From NCBI GenBank assembly GCA_019916065.1, contig CM034238.1, positions 5,420,199 to 5,484,198 of the forward strand: a DNA stretch of 64,000 nucleotides. The letters run 5' to 3'. The stretch's first letter is position 1. Each line of letters opens with the position of its first letter. Below the pieces are notes generated by a model, which made no database searches, was not told the origin of the DNA, and saw nothing but the letters and a program-made list of their open reading frames with translations. This stretch comes from Vitellaria paradoxa. Its lineage: Eukaryota; Streptophyta; Magnoliopsida; Ericales; Sapotaceae. Below are positions 1 through 12,883 of this stretch, piece by piece. The translations under genes were made by a program, and so were the position numbers.

Positions 1-856
1 AAGTTATTATTATTATTTTTTTTTGGTAATTAATTACTAAGTAACTACTAAAAAGTTAATTTTTTTATACTTAGAAAGAGGAAAAATTTACCTTTTCAGT
101 AATTACTTTTTTAACTTTTTGTTAATTTGATATTTTTATCTTTAAAGTTTTAAAAGAAAATTAAAATGTAAGAGGGTAAATTTAATTATTTTAAAAAAAA
201 TAAAAAAAAACTAATAACTGATAGATCAACTATCAACTACTTCTTGTCAAACGGAGCCTAAATTAATTCCCCGGCAGAGGGAATACTTATTTCTATGATA
301 TTGTTGCACCTTGGTAATGCAAATTGCATTGTTAATGCAGGGACGTACGTCACCTCTATTTTAAAAAGATTTTTTTATTTTTTAGAAAATATGAGAATTT
401 TGTTAAAAAAAAAAGGAAAGAAAGAAAGAAAGAATTAAAACCAAACAAGATGTGATACCCAATATTTTCTTTTGGCCATCGTTTAAAATTTTAGGCAATT
501 TTAATAGTTGGATTGAGTTCTGCTGTATGGAGGCATTCAATTATTTTAGTTTTTTAAGTTGAATTGGATCTAAAATTGTGATTGGGCCAGGAGAATGGAC
601 TATGGCCCAAATCCTTTTCTTCTTCTTTCCTTCCTCTCCCTGGTTTTTTCCTCTCACTGTTCTCTCTGACTCAAAAGGTTACTGCTAGGCAGCTAGAAAT
701 TAAGCAACCATTGAAGGATACTGCATAATGAAATTAAGCACCGTACACTCAAAGCTCCCAATTACATAAATAAAAAAGTAACAATGGAGAGCAATTAATT
801 ACATAATCAAATAAAAGTGTTTATGTATGTGTGAGAGAGAAAGAAAGAGAGATAAA
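1..856. other. Gene-free AT-rich stretch
   Basis: No coding exon is recognisable. The stretch holds A/T homopolymers, a GAAA-type run near 414-432 and a pyrimidine-rich patch near 617-665. It lies downstream of the dioxygenase exon on the minus strand, so its right end may include that gene's former 3' flank. Confidence 0.6.
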
Positions 857-1105
857 TCAGACAATTTGAACGCGAACTCGGTTCGAGCAAGATTTCCCAT
901 CAATCCGGTTGCTTTGCTGAAACTCAAGATATTCCTCCAATCTTAGTGGCCTGTACATTGGACGATTGTTTCCCACCAGCTCATCTGCCGGACTGACAAC
1001 TGTGTCAAGTGATGGCCCAATCGCCATGGCTATGGATATCCTCGTGGATTTGCTGTTTACAACTGCCTGATGCACATTACTAGCGTGCTTTCCATTGCTC
1101 CATAT
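857..1105 (-). pseudogene. Solitary last exon of a 2-oxoglutarate/Fe(II) dioxygenase
   Basis: Read on the minus strand after a good acceptor (TTTTCAG at 1106-1112), the exon gives 82 residues and a stop. It starts IWSNGKHASNVHQAVVN, then has RIS followed by a C-terminal arm ending RIDGKSCSNRVRVQIV. In plant 2OG dioxygenases (DMR6/flavanone-3-hydroxylase-like) the His of this block is the third iron ligand and RxS binds the 2-oxoglutarate carboxylate; both are present. The middle exons, with the HxD iron motif and the N-terminal DIOX_N domain, should lie at higher coordinates. I could find nothing like them between 1106 and 6177. The reading frame is open, so the loss is of upstream exons rather than of the frame. 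The alternative is an unusually long intron with very degraded exons. The family is clear; the exact member is not. Confidence 0.75.
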
Positions 1106-1996
1106 CTGAAAACCACAATCGAAGTTACCACTAATTAAAATGACAATTATCTCCCAATTTGTCTCCTACAAAGTGACGAATCCAAAAATTTGAGTTAGCA
1201 TAAATTTACCGCCACCCCTTTGGGGTTCAAAACTACTACTTATAGTAGCTGATATAATAGTGATGAAAAATAATGGGTAAGAGAATGTAATGAGAACGGA
1301 AAGGTTCAAGAACATTATGTAAACTTATTTTAATAGCTGAAGAGATTGTTGTGAGCACGATTTTGATAAATAAAAAAAAAAAAATTAGCAGGGCCAGTTC
1401 TTATGCAAGGTAATTGCTTAAGGCTCTGTCTAATGAGAAGGTCCTGAATTTAAAATATATATATATATAAATATACATTTAATTGTTTTGAATTTATTCT
1501 TGCTTTAATTTTAATGTTCATCATCTTAATCTCAAAAATAGTTTGTAACTTATCAAATAATATCTCCTAACTTATCCAAAAAGAAGACTCTAAATTTAAT
1601 ATATACTAGTGATATAACTTGTGCAATACACAGATTTATTATATTATATGATTAACGAAAGCTTACTATCATGTGCTAAAATAATTAAGTAGTAAGTATA
1701 TATTTAAAAGTAATATATACTATTGTTAATGCAAATTTAATCAAATAGTGAACGTAAAACAAATTAAATAATAATTTATTAAGTTATAAAAAAAATAAAA
1801 AATAAGAATATGTTTTAAATAAAAATAAAAATAAAAGTTAAGAAGTTATATGATAAATAAAAGTGTAAATTAAATAAAAATATTAAGTAATATCGATGGA
1901 CATTTGAGTTTGAATAAAATTAAATATTGTGAATAAGTAGTAATTATATAAAATACAAATTTCTTTATAAGATAATTAAGTTAACTATAATGAGGT

Positions 1997-2103
1997 AATA
2001 CGTGTCACAATCGTAGTGTAAGTTAAGTTCTACGTGGCATAAAATAGTTATAATTAGATGCCACGTGTTATAACCGTAGCGCAAGTTAGGTCTTACGTGA
2101 CGC
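1997..2103. repeat. Imperfect duplication carrying ACGT cores
   Basis: Two degenerate units, about 1997-2040 and 2058-2103, share the order ACGTG, then 'cgtag(t/c)g(t/c)aagtta', then 'acgtg'. The second holds a full G-box CACGTG at 2062-2067. The units could be a transposon terminal region or a duplicated bZIP/bHLH-type site. No gene starts nearby. Confidence 0.4.
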
Positions 2104-5100
2104 AACGGCGTTAATAGACTCTACTTTATATATATATAATATATATAATCATTTTAATTTTATCATTTTCTTAACTTTAATTTTTATCTTAATCTCAAAT
2201 TTTTTAGATTTATTTAAATTTATAGAAATAATACCTCGTAACCCACCTAACAAGAAAGCCTCAAATTTAAAAAAATATATATATATATATATATTAATTA
2301 TTTGACGTTAAATCTGCACTGCACAATGCAAACAACTATTCAAATCTTGGCAGTTCAATTGCGCTTCGTTTTTTTTTTTTTTTTTTTTGTTTTTTCCATA
2401 CCTGAACTGTGCAGCAAAGCTGTGAGACTAAAATTTTAAACTTTTTTTTTTTTGGTTGGAATGTGGATCAAATGGGAAAAATATATTTAAGTTATCAGTA
2501 TGATATATTAATTATATTGAATATTAATATTTAAAAATAATATTTTTTAATATAATTTAAAATATTATAATAAAAATTCAACCACTATAAAACTTTTCAA
2601 AAGTTCAAATAGTAATGTCTGCTTGTTAAAACATTTAAAAGAAAATAATTTTTCAGTATAATTTATTTTTTATAATACAAAATAATCATATTGAATATTA
2701 AAATAAAATTTATGATATGACAAAAATATATTAATTATACTGAATATTAATATATAAAAATAAAATTTATTAACATAATTTAAAATATTATAATAAAAAT
2801 TCAAGTACTGTAAAAATTTTCAAAAATTCAAGTAATCATGTCTACCTGGAATTGGAATTAAATCTTCAGAATATATTCTATTCTTATTTAATTTAAAGAG
2901 TTGAAACTACTTTGGTACCAAAATTCTTTGTCAGAGGCAAAGCTTCAAGTTTAAGAATAACTTAAATTTGGTATTAAAGTAAAATTAATCCTAAACTTGA
3001 AGATAGCAAATACGACAAAATGATCAGATTTTGGCAGAGTTTTTGAATTTTGAGTGTTGACAAATTTCTTATCACTTTAAAAAATATATATATGTTCATA
3101 TTGAGCGCTATTTATTAGATTATACTTTAATATATATATATATATATATATTAGAATATAATCCGTGTAATTTTACAGAATAAAATTAAATTTTAAAAAT
3201 TCTTTATAGCAAATTTGATGTTAAACTATGAGAAAATGTGTAAAATGATGAATATCTTCATATACTTCATGTAATTCACGGAAAAAAATTATTTTTTTAA
3301 AAAATAATTTATAACAAATATGACATTAAATTATAGTTAGATGTGTAAAGCAATACAAGTTAAAAATCAATTACTTAATTACTTATTTTTTACAATTTTA
3401 TTATTATTATTATTATTATTTTGTGAAATTTCAGGATTTTTAGCTTTATTCTATCTATTTATTAAAGAATAATAAAATAAAATATGGATATTATTTAAGT
3501 TGGAATGCGACTCCAAAAGTATTATTAGGATTTATTTAATATGGTACAATTTAATTATTACTACAATAATAATTTATTAAAATAGAAATTAATAAGAAGC
3601 AAAGAAGTCTCAGCTCTTTCTATGCAGCTTGTTTGACCCGCAACTGAGTCAATTTCACGGTAGCTGATGATAGCAGGCTTGGATTTTCTGTGCCCGACTG
3701 AGGCCCAACCCTGCCCTGCCTTGCGACTTGCTTTCGGCCCGACTCGAATTATTGGGCTCATTTAGCATTTACATTTATTGAAAAAATTACATATAAGCTC
3801 TACTTTGCGTTATAAATATGAGATAAGTTCTATAATTTTTTTTTAATAAAAGAAATAAGTTCAAATTTCGAAACGTCAAAAAAAATTAAAAAAAAAAAGA
3901 GTATAAAGTAAAATTAAATCAATACCAGCTTTTTTTGGGGGGGGGGGGGGGGGGGTTAGTTGAATTAGTAGTATATATTTGTGTAAACTCAAAATTTTTT
4001 CCCAATTCATTTGTTGATATGACAGTGGCTCTTTTTAAGTTTAAGAACTACTTGAAATGCTGTATTCCTATAACAGCAAAGTACCTCCAATAAAAAATAA
4101 ATAAATATATTTGAACTATTAAATTTTAACTCAATGATTCTCGATCTTAATTTCATGGGACTGACATCAAGATCAATGTCATTACTTTCAAATTTTTGTT
4201 ACCAAATTAATGATGATTTCTGTAGTTCAATTTTACCTCAATGTGAACTTAAAAATATCAGAACATAAAAATAAATTTATTGGTAAAAATATATATATTT
4301 ATGTTTGTAATATATTTGTTTAATAATCTGCAATTTTTTTAAGTTTTATTTTTATTTTTGAAATGGTGTAGAGGTGTAGTAAAATATAAGATATATATAT
4401 ATATATATATATATAAGCGTACGGTATTATTTGAGCGTGTCTAGATGTGCGTGTTTCTATGTATTTTATATTTATATGCATATATGTTTTATGATATTTT
4501 ATTTGAATTCCTATTTAGTAAAATATATTTAGATTTATATTTTATCAATGGGTAACCATAAATTTAAGGAGAAATAAAGAACACTCATAAAAATGACATG
4601 TATAATGAAAAATATAATACAAAATATAAAGCTATTGATCTTATAAAAAAAAAATTTATAAAACTTGTCCGTTATTTGTATTTGTAGGACAAATTAGAAT
4701 GTATTCGTAGTTTATTTATTTATTTAATGAATGCATTTATTTATTTTTGTTTGGATCACAAATTTGGCGAGAAACTCGAAAATATAAAAAGGTTGGAGGA
4801 TTAAATTTTTAATTTAATTATTTTTTTTTCAATCCTCAGCTCTGTCATATTCTTTTTATTTTTTCATCACAACCCAAAAAAAAAAAAATAAATAAATAAA
4901 TAAAAGATTTTGAATTCCATATTTTCCTTCTTTCCTTGCGGAATCCGCAATTCAGACAATCTTAAATATTGTCGCCTACTTTAATATTTTAGTTTATTAA
5001 TGTGGGAGATTGGGAATCCAAGGACGGCTTCTCAGAAGTCATTAACACTGTTTTTGGGCAGCAAATCCAACTAATGTCCAAAGGCAAAATGCCCAGCGAT

Positions 5101-6127
5101 GAGACGGGGCCTTTGTTTGTTTAGTCAAAATGCACTGGGAAGAGGATTTAATTAGGTTGTATTCGTATTTATAAAATTTTAAATTAAAAGAATATGTCTT
5201 AATTAATTAATTAAAAATTTATTTAAATATAATTTATTCATTTAAATAAAAATTTCTCCATGAATTTAATTAGTTTAACAATTTTAGGAAGGATAAATTT
5301 TAAGTAGTTTATGATGAAAAAATAAAAAAAAAAATTAAAGGAACCGTTTGGACGGTCAAAAATAATCAAAGGTTGGAAAATGTGAAGAATGTCAGTCACT
5401 TTTTGGTGTTCGGAAGACTAACGAAAAGTGATTAAAATAATCCTTTGAAACGGTGCAAAGCAAGCTGTTTCAATAATTTTGTTCAAAAAGTAGTATGAAA
5501 AAATGATAAATATTAAAAAAAAAAGAAAAAAATGTAACTTTTTTTAATTTTTTTATAACATTTTGTAAAATTTTAAAAATAAATGCAAAAGAAACGAAAA
5601 TAATAAAAATTGATAAAAATAAGTACATACTTATAATTTTTTGTAACTTTCGGTAGTTTTTGACCCACCCAAACAGGGCCTAAAATTGCCCAACATGCTG
5701 GCAAAAGACCGTTAAAGTTTCTCTCTCTCTCTCTCTCTCTCTCTCTATAAATATGAATTTTTAACAGTTTTATTTTTGTAGCGGTGGAACAGTTACTAGT
5801 TCTAACTTGCAAGGAGCAGGTGACAGAATTGTTCAAGCTTTTTCCGTCAGCTAAAACCCTTGGCTTAATCAAAGAGATCGACCAACCGATGTAAATGATA
5901 AAGCACACGCATCATCCCTTGGCGTGTTGGGAACCTTCTTTCCCACGATTTTCGTAGCCCTGCTTGGCGTGGGAAGCACTCTCAACCAACGCGTAAATAC
6001 CATCAGAAAGTTAGATATATATATATATAATACTTTAATAATCCTTCAGCCTCATCCTCAGATAATATATATATATATATATATGTAAGACTAATACATT
6101 AAGACTCTGTTTCATTCAAGCTATACA

Positions 6128-6134
6128 TATAAAT
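6128..6134 (+). promoter_or_regulatory. Possible TATA box of the 228-residue gene
   Basis: TATAAAT lies about 44 bases before the ATG at 6178, so the implied leader is very short (about 15-20 nt). This is plausible only if transcription starts close to the ATG. Confidence 0.3.
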
Positions 6135-6177
6135 AGCTTTCCTAGCTGCAGGTTGTATTTAGGAACTGTTGATCACA

Positions 6178-9100
6178 ATGTCTATCACAAATTCTTCCGC
6201 CTCTCACAAGCTTAAAAGTTTGGTTACTGTGCTTTTTCGCTATCGGCTTTGCGCTGGAAACTTATCTCAGGCAAGCTATAACCACCACGGTGCGTATTTA
6301 TCGAAGTTCAGCCATGGTTACTCAGCGCATGATGGTTTGAGGTTGTTCAGTGCCAATTATAAGGGATTTAGCACAAAGCCTACGATTAAAAGGTAGGTGA
6401 TTATTAGTCTCCTCATTGATTTTTCCACATCCGAAGGGCGGATCAATTTATTTTATGTTTAAATCCTCTGTTTAATTGAGATGAATGTCAAATTTTGAAT
6501 TTAATTATATATATAATGTATGTATGCATTAACAAATAGTTAGTTCTTAAGAATTAATTTTTATTGCGCATTGCAGGGTAAATGTGAACAAGGTTCCGCC
6601 ATCTGTGCCGCCGCCGCGGCCTCCTCCTAAGCGAAGCTTGGCGACGTGGTATGCCTAATTCATGTTGTTTAAATTTACAAATCTTATGTTGTTGTTGTTT
6701 GGTAATAAGGTTTTGTAATAATGGAAAGAACAAGTCAAAGCTGATGACTTTACTCGGAATTTGAAGGAACTAGCTTGGTAGCTAGGATTAATTAGTATAA
6801 TCAGTAAGGGAAATGAAAATAAGATTTGCGCGTCGTTAAAGTCTCATGCTAGGTTCTGCAAATTAATTAGGCTACATCCATGGTTGTCAGTTGCAGTGAT
6901 CGAAATATCATGTTCTAAGTTTTCTACTCACCTCTTGCTCAAATAGAAGTTAATACAGTACGCGTTTGAAATGTCAAATGCCACAAGAAATCTTTAGTTT
7001 TTTTAAGTTTTTTTTTTTTTCAATTTTCTCCCACTTCCTCTTCTCCTAAAAACTCTAAATTTTGTCAATTTTTTCTCTTTTTTCAAATTTTACTAATTTT
7101 TTTCTCAAAATTTTTTCAATTTCTATCATTTTTTCACATCTTTTGAGAATCGCGCCGAATACTTAACAATTCAAAATTCACTTACTTTTTAATTTTTTTT
7201 ACCAAAATTTGACACTCCATACCAGCAATCAGTACCCAGAATTCTTGCATTATGAGATTCTAGACAGGATAAATGTAAACAATTTTATCTCCGCAAGTGA
7301 TTTCAGTTACTTCTAACCTAAGTAATGGCAGAAAAATGGTTCCCCTTGTTAATTTCCTTACTCTTGACTTGACGCATTCAAATGGTCCAACCTTGAATTA
7401 TATGTTATAGGTAAGAATAAGTCAGGTTCATGCATTCATGTGTTTTTAATCGTACGGAGAAAAGAATTAAATAAATAAATAAATAATTCTGACCAGAGGA
7501 GTACGTACGTCATCATATTTTTGCAGGGTCAAATGGCTTTTGGGTTGTATGGTGACTTTGGTACTGCCGTTAAGCTGGAAGGAAAAATGGCAAAACTTGC
7601 AAAGGATAGAAGGTACCTGCAATACGCATTCTAGTACAATGAATGTTTTATGTTTGGAGACTCAAAAAAACTCAAAAATTGAGATTGATGTGATGTAAAA
7701 ATGATATGTGGTAAAATTTGATTGGAAGAATTTAAAAATTTTTGAAATTTTTTAAATTTTTTTGAGATTTTTTGAGATGCCAAACACTCTCTTTGAAGTA
7801 AGGCTTTGTTTGGGAAGGACTGCTAGCTCTTTAGTTTTTTAATTTTTTTAAAATAATCAAATTTATCATCTTATATTTCAAACTTCTTTTAAATCATAAA
7901 ACTACTTGTTAAAATGTTATTTTTTTAGTAGTTAACTTAGTGGATAGTTATTAAAAAAAATTAATTTTTTTATTTCTCAAATTTAATCTAAGTTTTAATA
8001 GAATTGCCTCAAAGACAAATAAATATACATAAATAACAAATTAGATACATGGAAGAATTAGTCTTGTACATGTGCGCTATGTCGAAGAAATGACAATTAC
8101 AAATAGATATTGGAAGTAAATTAGCAAAATTTTATGGAGACGAATTAACAAAATTATATAAGGTTGTACAAGAATAACTGCATATATACGATAAATAAAT
8201 AAAAAGTTCAGCTTATTTTATATATAATAAATAAATTTCACCGAAAAGAATTACATTTTCTTTATCTCTTCGGAACTTTCTAAAGCTTATTATTGCTTTT
8301 GTTGTAAATTAATTTGGACGTTTAGAAAAGGTGGGAGAGGTTGTTGAAGAGGCTGAAATAGTGGCGGAGGTGGTGGAGAAGGTTGCAACTACAGCAGAAA
8401 ATATGTCAGCAGAGGTGGCTGATAAGCTTCCAGACGCCAGTAAACTGAAGGAGGCGGCCCTAATGGTAGAACACCTCTTCACTGTGACTGCCAAGGATGC
8501 TGAAGTGACAAAAGATTTTATTGAAAAGGTACCTCCGTATCATCACAAATTAGAAAAAAAAAAAATTTTTTTCCTGCTTCTTACGTAAATATGACTAAGG
8601 TAGTATTTGGTACGATGATAAAAATTAACGGTGTAAATTTTTGGAAAAATTGTAAAAATAATTTTTCAGTCATTTTACCTCAGACACTTCTAAAAAGTAA
8701 CATTCATTCTAATGATATTTATCAAACATCTAGCATTTAAAATATACCATTAAATTGGTGTTTCTCTCCAAATTTTTAAGATTTATTTTTACAACCCAGG
8801 CTTTTGTTTTAGCAACATTGAAGAAGCCAATCTTTTTTTTCTCTTTTAGCTTTTTCTAGCCTTATATAATTTTAATTTACCGAATTTTGATTAATTTTTT
8901 GTTTTTGGTAGTCTTTGTTTTGTTGTTTTGTCTTTTTTTTTTTTTTGAAAGTGTTGTTTTCACAATTAATTTATTCTTTGTTAGCTAAAAGTATAAATAA
9001 ATCGAGCTGAGCTTTGTTGTACTCAAATTTATCTTGATTTATATTTGTTTGGCTCGAGCTTAATAGGGCCTAAAAAGTTAGGATTGGGCTCACTTCTTTA

Positions 9101-9960
9101 AAAAAATATTGAGATTCGTTCTCAATTTGTTAAAACCCGTTTATATTGTATATCCAAAAAATTAAACAAATCATCTAATGTTATAAAATAATAATTTGTA
9201 TTATAAGAAATAGCTGATATTTATAATAAATCAAATCTCAACTTTTAAAAGACTACATAATTCATATAGACTTCTAAACAATTTAGAGAAAATCTAAAAT
9301 GTTTTAGACTTATTTTAGTGAAAATAGAATGATTTCAAAAAATTAAAAAAAAATCTCTAGATACTAACAAAATATCTTAATAAACAAGATTTATAAAATT
9401 TATTTATATTAATTTAATATAATTTATATTATATATATAATGTCATAAATTTTACATTAAACTCTCGTTCTCGAGCCTAACGAGTCAATGGAACTCATTT
9501 GCTCAAACTTGACTCGTTCAATAAACATATTTTAAAAGAAAATTCAAACTCAGCTAATTTATTAAAATAAATCGAGTTCAAGTCAAACTCTGAATAGACT
9601 GTCAACGAGTCTAATGAATAACTCAAAAAGACTCCATCCGTTGACACTTCTAATATTAGCAAACTAATCAATTTCTTTGCCATCATCACTAAGGGGCTGT
9701 CATCAGTATACTTTTTGTTTTCTTTCCCCCCCTCTCTCTCTCTCCCTCCTCCCTCTCTCTCTCTCCCTCTCCAATTTGAGAAGTAATGTGGATATTAAGA
9801 GTTTTCTGACATGCAGTTTAATTTATATGTGTACTCTGCATTCACGCAGGTTGAGGAATTGAATCACGACATGAAAGACTTGGGCAAAATGGTTAAGCCT
9901 GCAATTGACAAGATCATACCAAAGGAACAGGAACAGGAACAGGAACATAGTGGAAAATAG
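6178..9960 (+). CDS. Plant-specific single-pass membrane protein of unknown function
   Basis: Five exons join in phase: 6178-6392, 6577-6648, 7527-7612, 8326-8528 and 9850-9960, giving 228 residues. All introns are GT-AG. The ATG at 6178 is the first in frame. Residues 1-70 are rich in Ser, Lys and Arg with few acids, as in mitochondrial or plastid targeting peptides. Residues 78-92 are Pro-rich and basic (VPPSVPPPRPPPKR). Residues 97-113 (VKWLLGCMVTLVLPLSW) form one membrane segment, followed by a Trp/Lys-rich WKEKWQNLQRIE. Residues 127-225 are an acidic and basic heptad-like helix (VGEVVEEAEIVAEVVEKV) likely to form a coiled coil. The tail is EQEQEQEHSGK. I recognise the layout as a small land-plant family without known function; organelle location is inferred. 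Intron 3 holds a MITE at 7650-7788. Intron 4 contains a CT-rich stretch and transposon-like text ending near 9655. Confidence 0.85.
7650..7788. repeat. MITE-like element, family B, in an intron
   Basis: It starts TGTTTGGAGACTC and ends GAGATGCCAAACA, giving imperfect terminal inverted repeats. Inside is 'gatgtgatgtaaaaatgatatg', shared with the element at 25864-25989. It lies in intron 3 of the 228-residue gene. Confidence 0.5.
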
Positions 9961-12883
9961 CGCATAAATTAATCTCTTCACCCTTGTTTTTCTATTACTT
10001 TGTAAAACTTCTAATTTTGCTTATACTTGCACAGGCTAATGACAGTTAATTGTGCCAATTTCTAAGTAACTGGAATGATCAATTAGGCTATAGTAACCTT
10101 TTCATTTATAGGCTATAGTAACCTTTTTATTTATTTTGTAATGGTTGTAATTATAATATGCAAGGTGATTATTTTGCAGCTTCTGTTGAATTATATAATT
10201 AATTTGAATAAGATACTACTTAAGTGGTTTCAACTCCTAATTAACTAATTAATTTCAAGAATAAGAATTAACCTTGTTCAATTGCAAGTTCATGCATGCT
10301 ACGTACCTCAATTTCTGGTTTACCAACAATCCAATCCATGTATGTTAAAATTTTTGGGATAATTTTAAATTCTTCATAAAACTATCATGCATGTTAAACT
10401 ACTCAAAATTATGATTAAATCTCTATCTAAACTAATAAAGTTAAATTTCATAAATTTTCTTAACTAATTAGCAACAACACTCTTAATTTCAAATTCATAT
10501 ATAAATACAGACATAACATTATATTTTTACACTCTGTTTGAACACATTCTTCATTTTAAATTGATTTAATTTTAAAATAAAATTTTGATTTGATTTGATG
10601 AATAAAATTTTATACTTGGAAAATATGTTTAAATTTATCCATTGAATTGATTTTATTTAAGAGAAATACCAAATTTGACATTGTTAGCGAAAAAAATATT
10701 GTAAATATGAAATATAAAAGTAAATTTATTCACTTACTTAGATGGTTTAAGAAAAAACTAAATTCTCATTAAATTTTATTATTTTTAGTTGAATTTCAAA
10801 TGATATAAAAAAATCTAAAAATGTAAATGATAAAATCAAATTAAATCTAACTGATTAAATCTTATTTTAATTCTGAACATAAAAATTAATTAATTAAAAT
10901 TCTCAATAAATGAAATTAGATCCTTCTAAGTCCATTATTCTGGATTAAGTTGTCCCCTCTCCACTTAGATATTAACCCCCCGTTATTTGGCTTTCTTAGA
11001 CATTTCCATTTAACTTCATTCCCGCTCATTAAAAAAGTTAAATGAGATAATAAGGGACTGTTTGAAGTTTTTTAAATTCATTTAAATTTATAAAAATTAA
11101 AAATTACAGTCCGGTAATTTGTATTTTAAATAAAAAATTAAAATTTAAAAAAAAAATTGTAGAGACCTAAAAAAATAAAAATTACTCCAAACAGAGCTAA
11201 TAAAAGAAATCAGATATATTACTTTGCAAGTTGGTGCAGTAAATGAAGTCGTCACCACCATGCGACTGGTAATTAAATTACATTAGATATGCCAGTCTCT
11301 CACATTCAGTGGTTTTACCATCTCCCAGGCAGAGGCTTTGCATACAAAATTAGGGTTGTTAATTAACAATTAAGTAACGAGGTTCTTGATTTAGTGTGGT
11401 AAAACTTAATCAATTTTAGAAATTTCTTCAAGTTCACTTCTAATTCAAGTGAAACTTTGATTAAATCCATTATTTGATATTTTATGATATACTTATTGAT
11501 TTAAGATTTGATTAATTTTAGTGATATAACAGAATTATAATTATAGCTCAAATTCGATTAATTTATATTATGAGTCAAATGAGAGATTTTCAATTTATAA
11601 CTCAAAGTCAAGCATCAGCAGCTAGCAACCCACCAACATTCTTCGTTTCAGCCACCAATTAACCATGGTTGACAATTGTAAGATTTTGATATAATTTGTT
11701 TGGTAATAAAAAGTATCACTTAACTTACTTATTACGTCAATTGAAAGAGCAGAATTTAAACCTTCAAAGAAAGAAAAGTTGAAGGATATGGTTTAGGGGT
11801 GGAAACGAGTCGAACCGAGTCGAGCTTTAACATATTCGAGCTCGACTCGAACTTTTTATACTGAGGTCGAGCTCAAGCTCGACTCCATAAAGAAGAATTT
11901 ACGCTCGATTAAGCTCGCGGATAGTTTGATTAAATCAAAACGACGTCGTTTTGATTTAAAATATAATACATTTAAAAAATATAATAAAAATATTATTAAA
12001 AACATATATTATTCTAACTGAGCCTGTTCGCGAGCTTTTAAGCCAAGCTTCTCTAGGCTCGAGCTCGAGCTCGAATCCAAAACGAGCCAAAAACTAAGCT
12101 CGGTTCGAGTTCGTTTAACTCACGAATCGAGCTCGAGTAGCTCGCAAACGGTTTGGTTCGTTTCCACCCTTAATATGGTTGGAAAAGGATCTTGACCAAA
12201 AAAACTTCCAATAGTAAAGTCAGAATAAGTTCGAGAAAATTTTAATAAAAATAGTGAAGTAAACAATTGACAATAGTGAGCGTACCTAAATTTTGGGACT
12301 AAAACTTATATTTATAATAAAATAGAATAAATAAATAATTGATTAAATAATTGACATGTAATGATTTTGTATTTTGTATATCCATATCTGAGTACACAAT
12401 GTTTTGCTTTGTCCTTAAATGGCTTTCATTCAATTTTTAATGCTTACACTCAGTATTAAATACGCGTGGAGAAAGAAATGAGTATAATGCTCAAAGTAAA
12501 ATCTTGAGAAATGTCTGAATGTCACATTTGTCTACCACTTATAATGTATTGAATTAATAGAACTAACTATAAGATAATAAATTTAGTTCATTTATTACTA
12601 TTGTACATCTATGGTTAGAATCATACGGACTCTACTCAATGGTGGGCCACTCATTAATTAAACCAATGCCAAGCACATTCTTACCTACTTGCACTTATGA
12701 TCAAGGCAATGTCACGTGCTCTTGGTAATTTTTGTACTCATATAATTAATTTTGGAAGTAGTATTTTGTTTGTCAACTTTAGTTTTTGGTAATAGAGTGA
12801 AGTCTTATTTCAATCTTGTAATCAGATTATTGTGAGGCAATGGGGGAGCAATATAGAGGCCCCAGAGATAGACAGAGAGAGAG
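9961..12883. other. Intergenic region between the unknown gene and the BAHD pair
   Basis: No coding exon seen. Just after the stop, a direct repeat 'aggctatagtaacctttt' occurs at about 10085 and 10111. The rest is AT-rich, except for the 379-bp hAT MITE at 11794-12172 listed separately. Confidence 0.55.
11794..12172. mobile_element. hAT-type MITE with 8-bp target duplication
   Basis: The left end TAGGGGTGGAAACGAG and the right end (read inverted) TAAGGGTGGAAACGAACC are matching terminal inverted repeats. The flanks are the perfect 8-bp direct repeat ATATGGTT at 11786-11793 and 12173-12180, the target length made by hAT transposases. The 379-bp element has no coding capacity. Its arms are packed with GAGCTCGA palindromes, so much of it could fold into a hairpin. 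Confidence 0.9.

Larger units (their letters stand above)
1106..6177. other. 5-kb intergenic region with simple repeats
   Basis: No supported gene. It contains TA-rich microsatellites (for example near 2278-2294, 3131-3150 and 4391-4414), a (TTA)n run near 3400-3420, a G19 run at 3937-3955, and a CT microsatellite near 5720-5746. The texts around 1389-1460 and 2230-2290 resemble each other (a gene-poor transposon remnant ending in 'tttaaa(a)tatata'). Missing dioxygenase exons were looked for and not found. Confidence 0.55.

Noticed and set aside
5573..5908. Minus-strand open frame of 111 codons, possibly the first exon of the dioxygenase
   Set aside because: Half of it is translation of a CT microsatellite (RERERERE) and the rest has no dioxygenase motif. 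The plus strand reads equally open (EQLLVLTCKEQVTELFKLF) with no recognised family.
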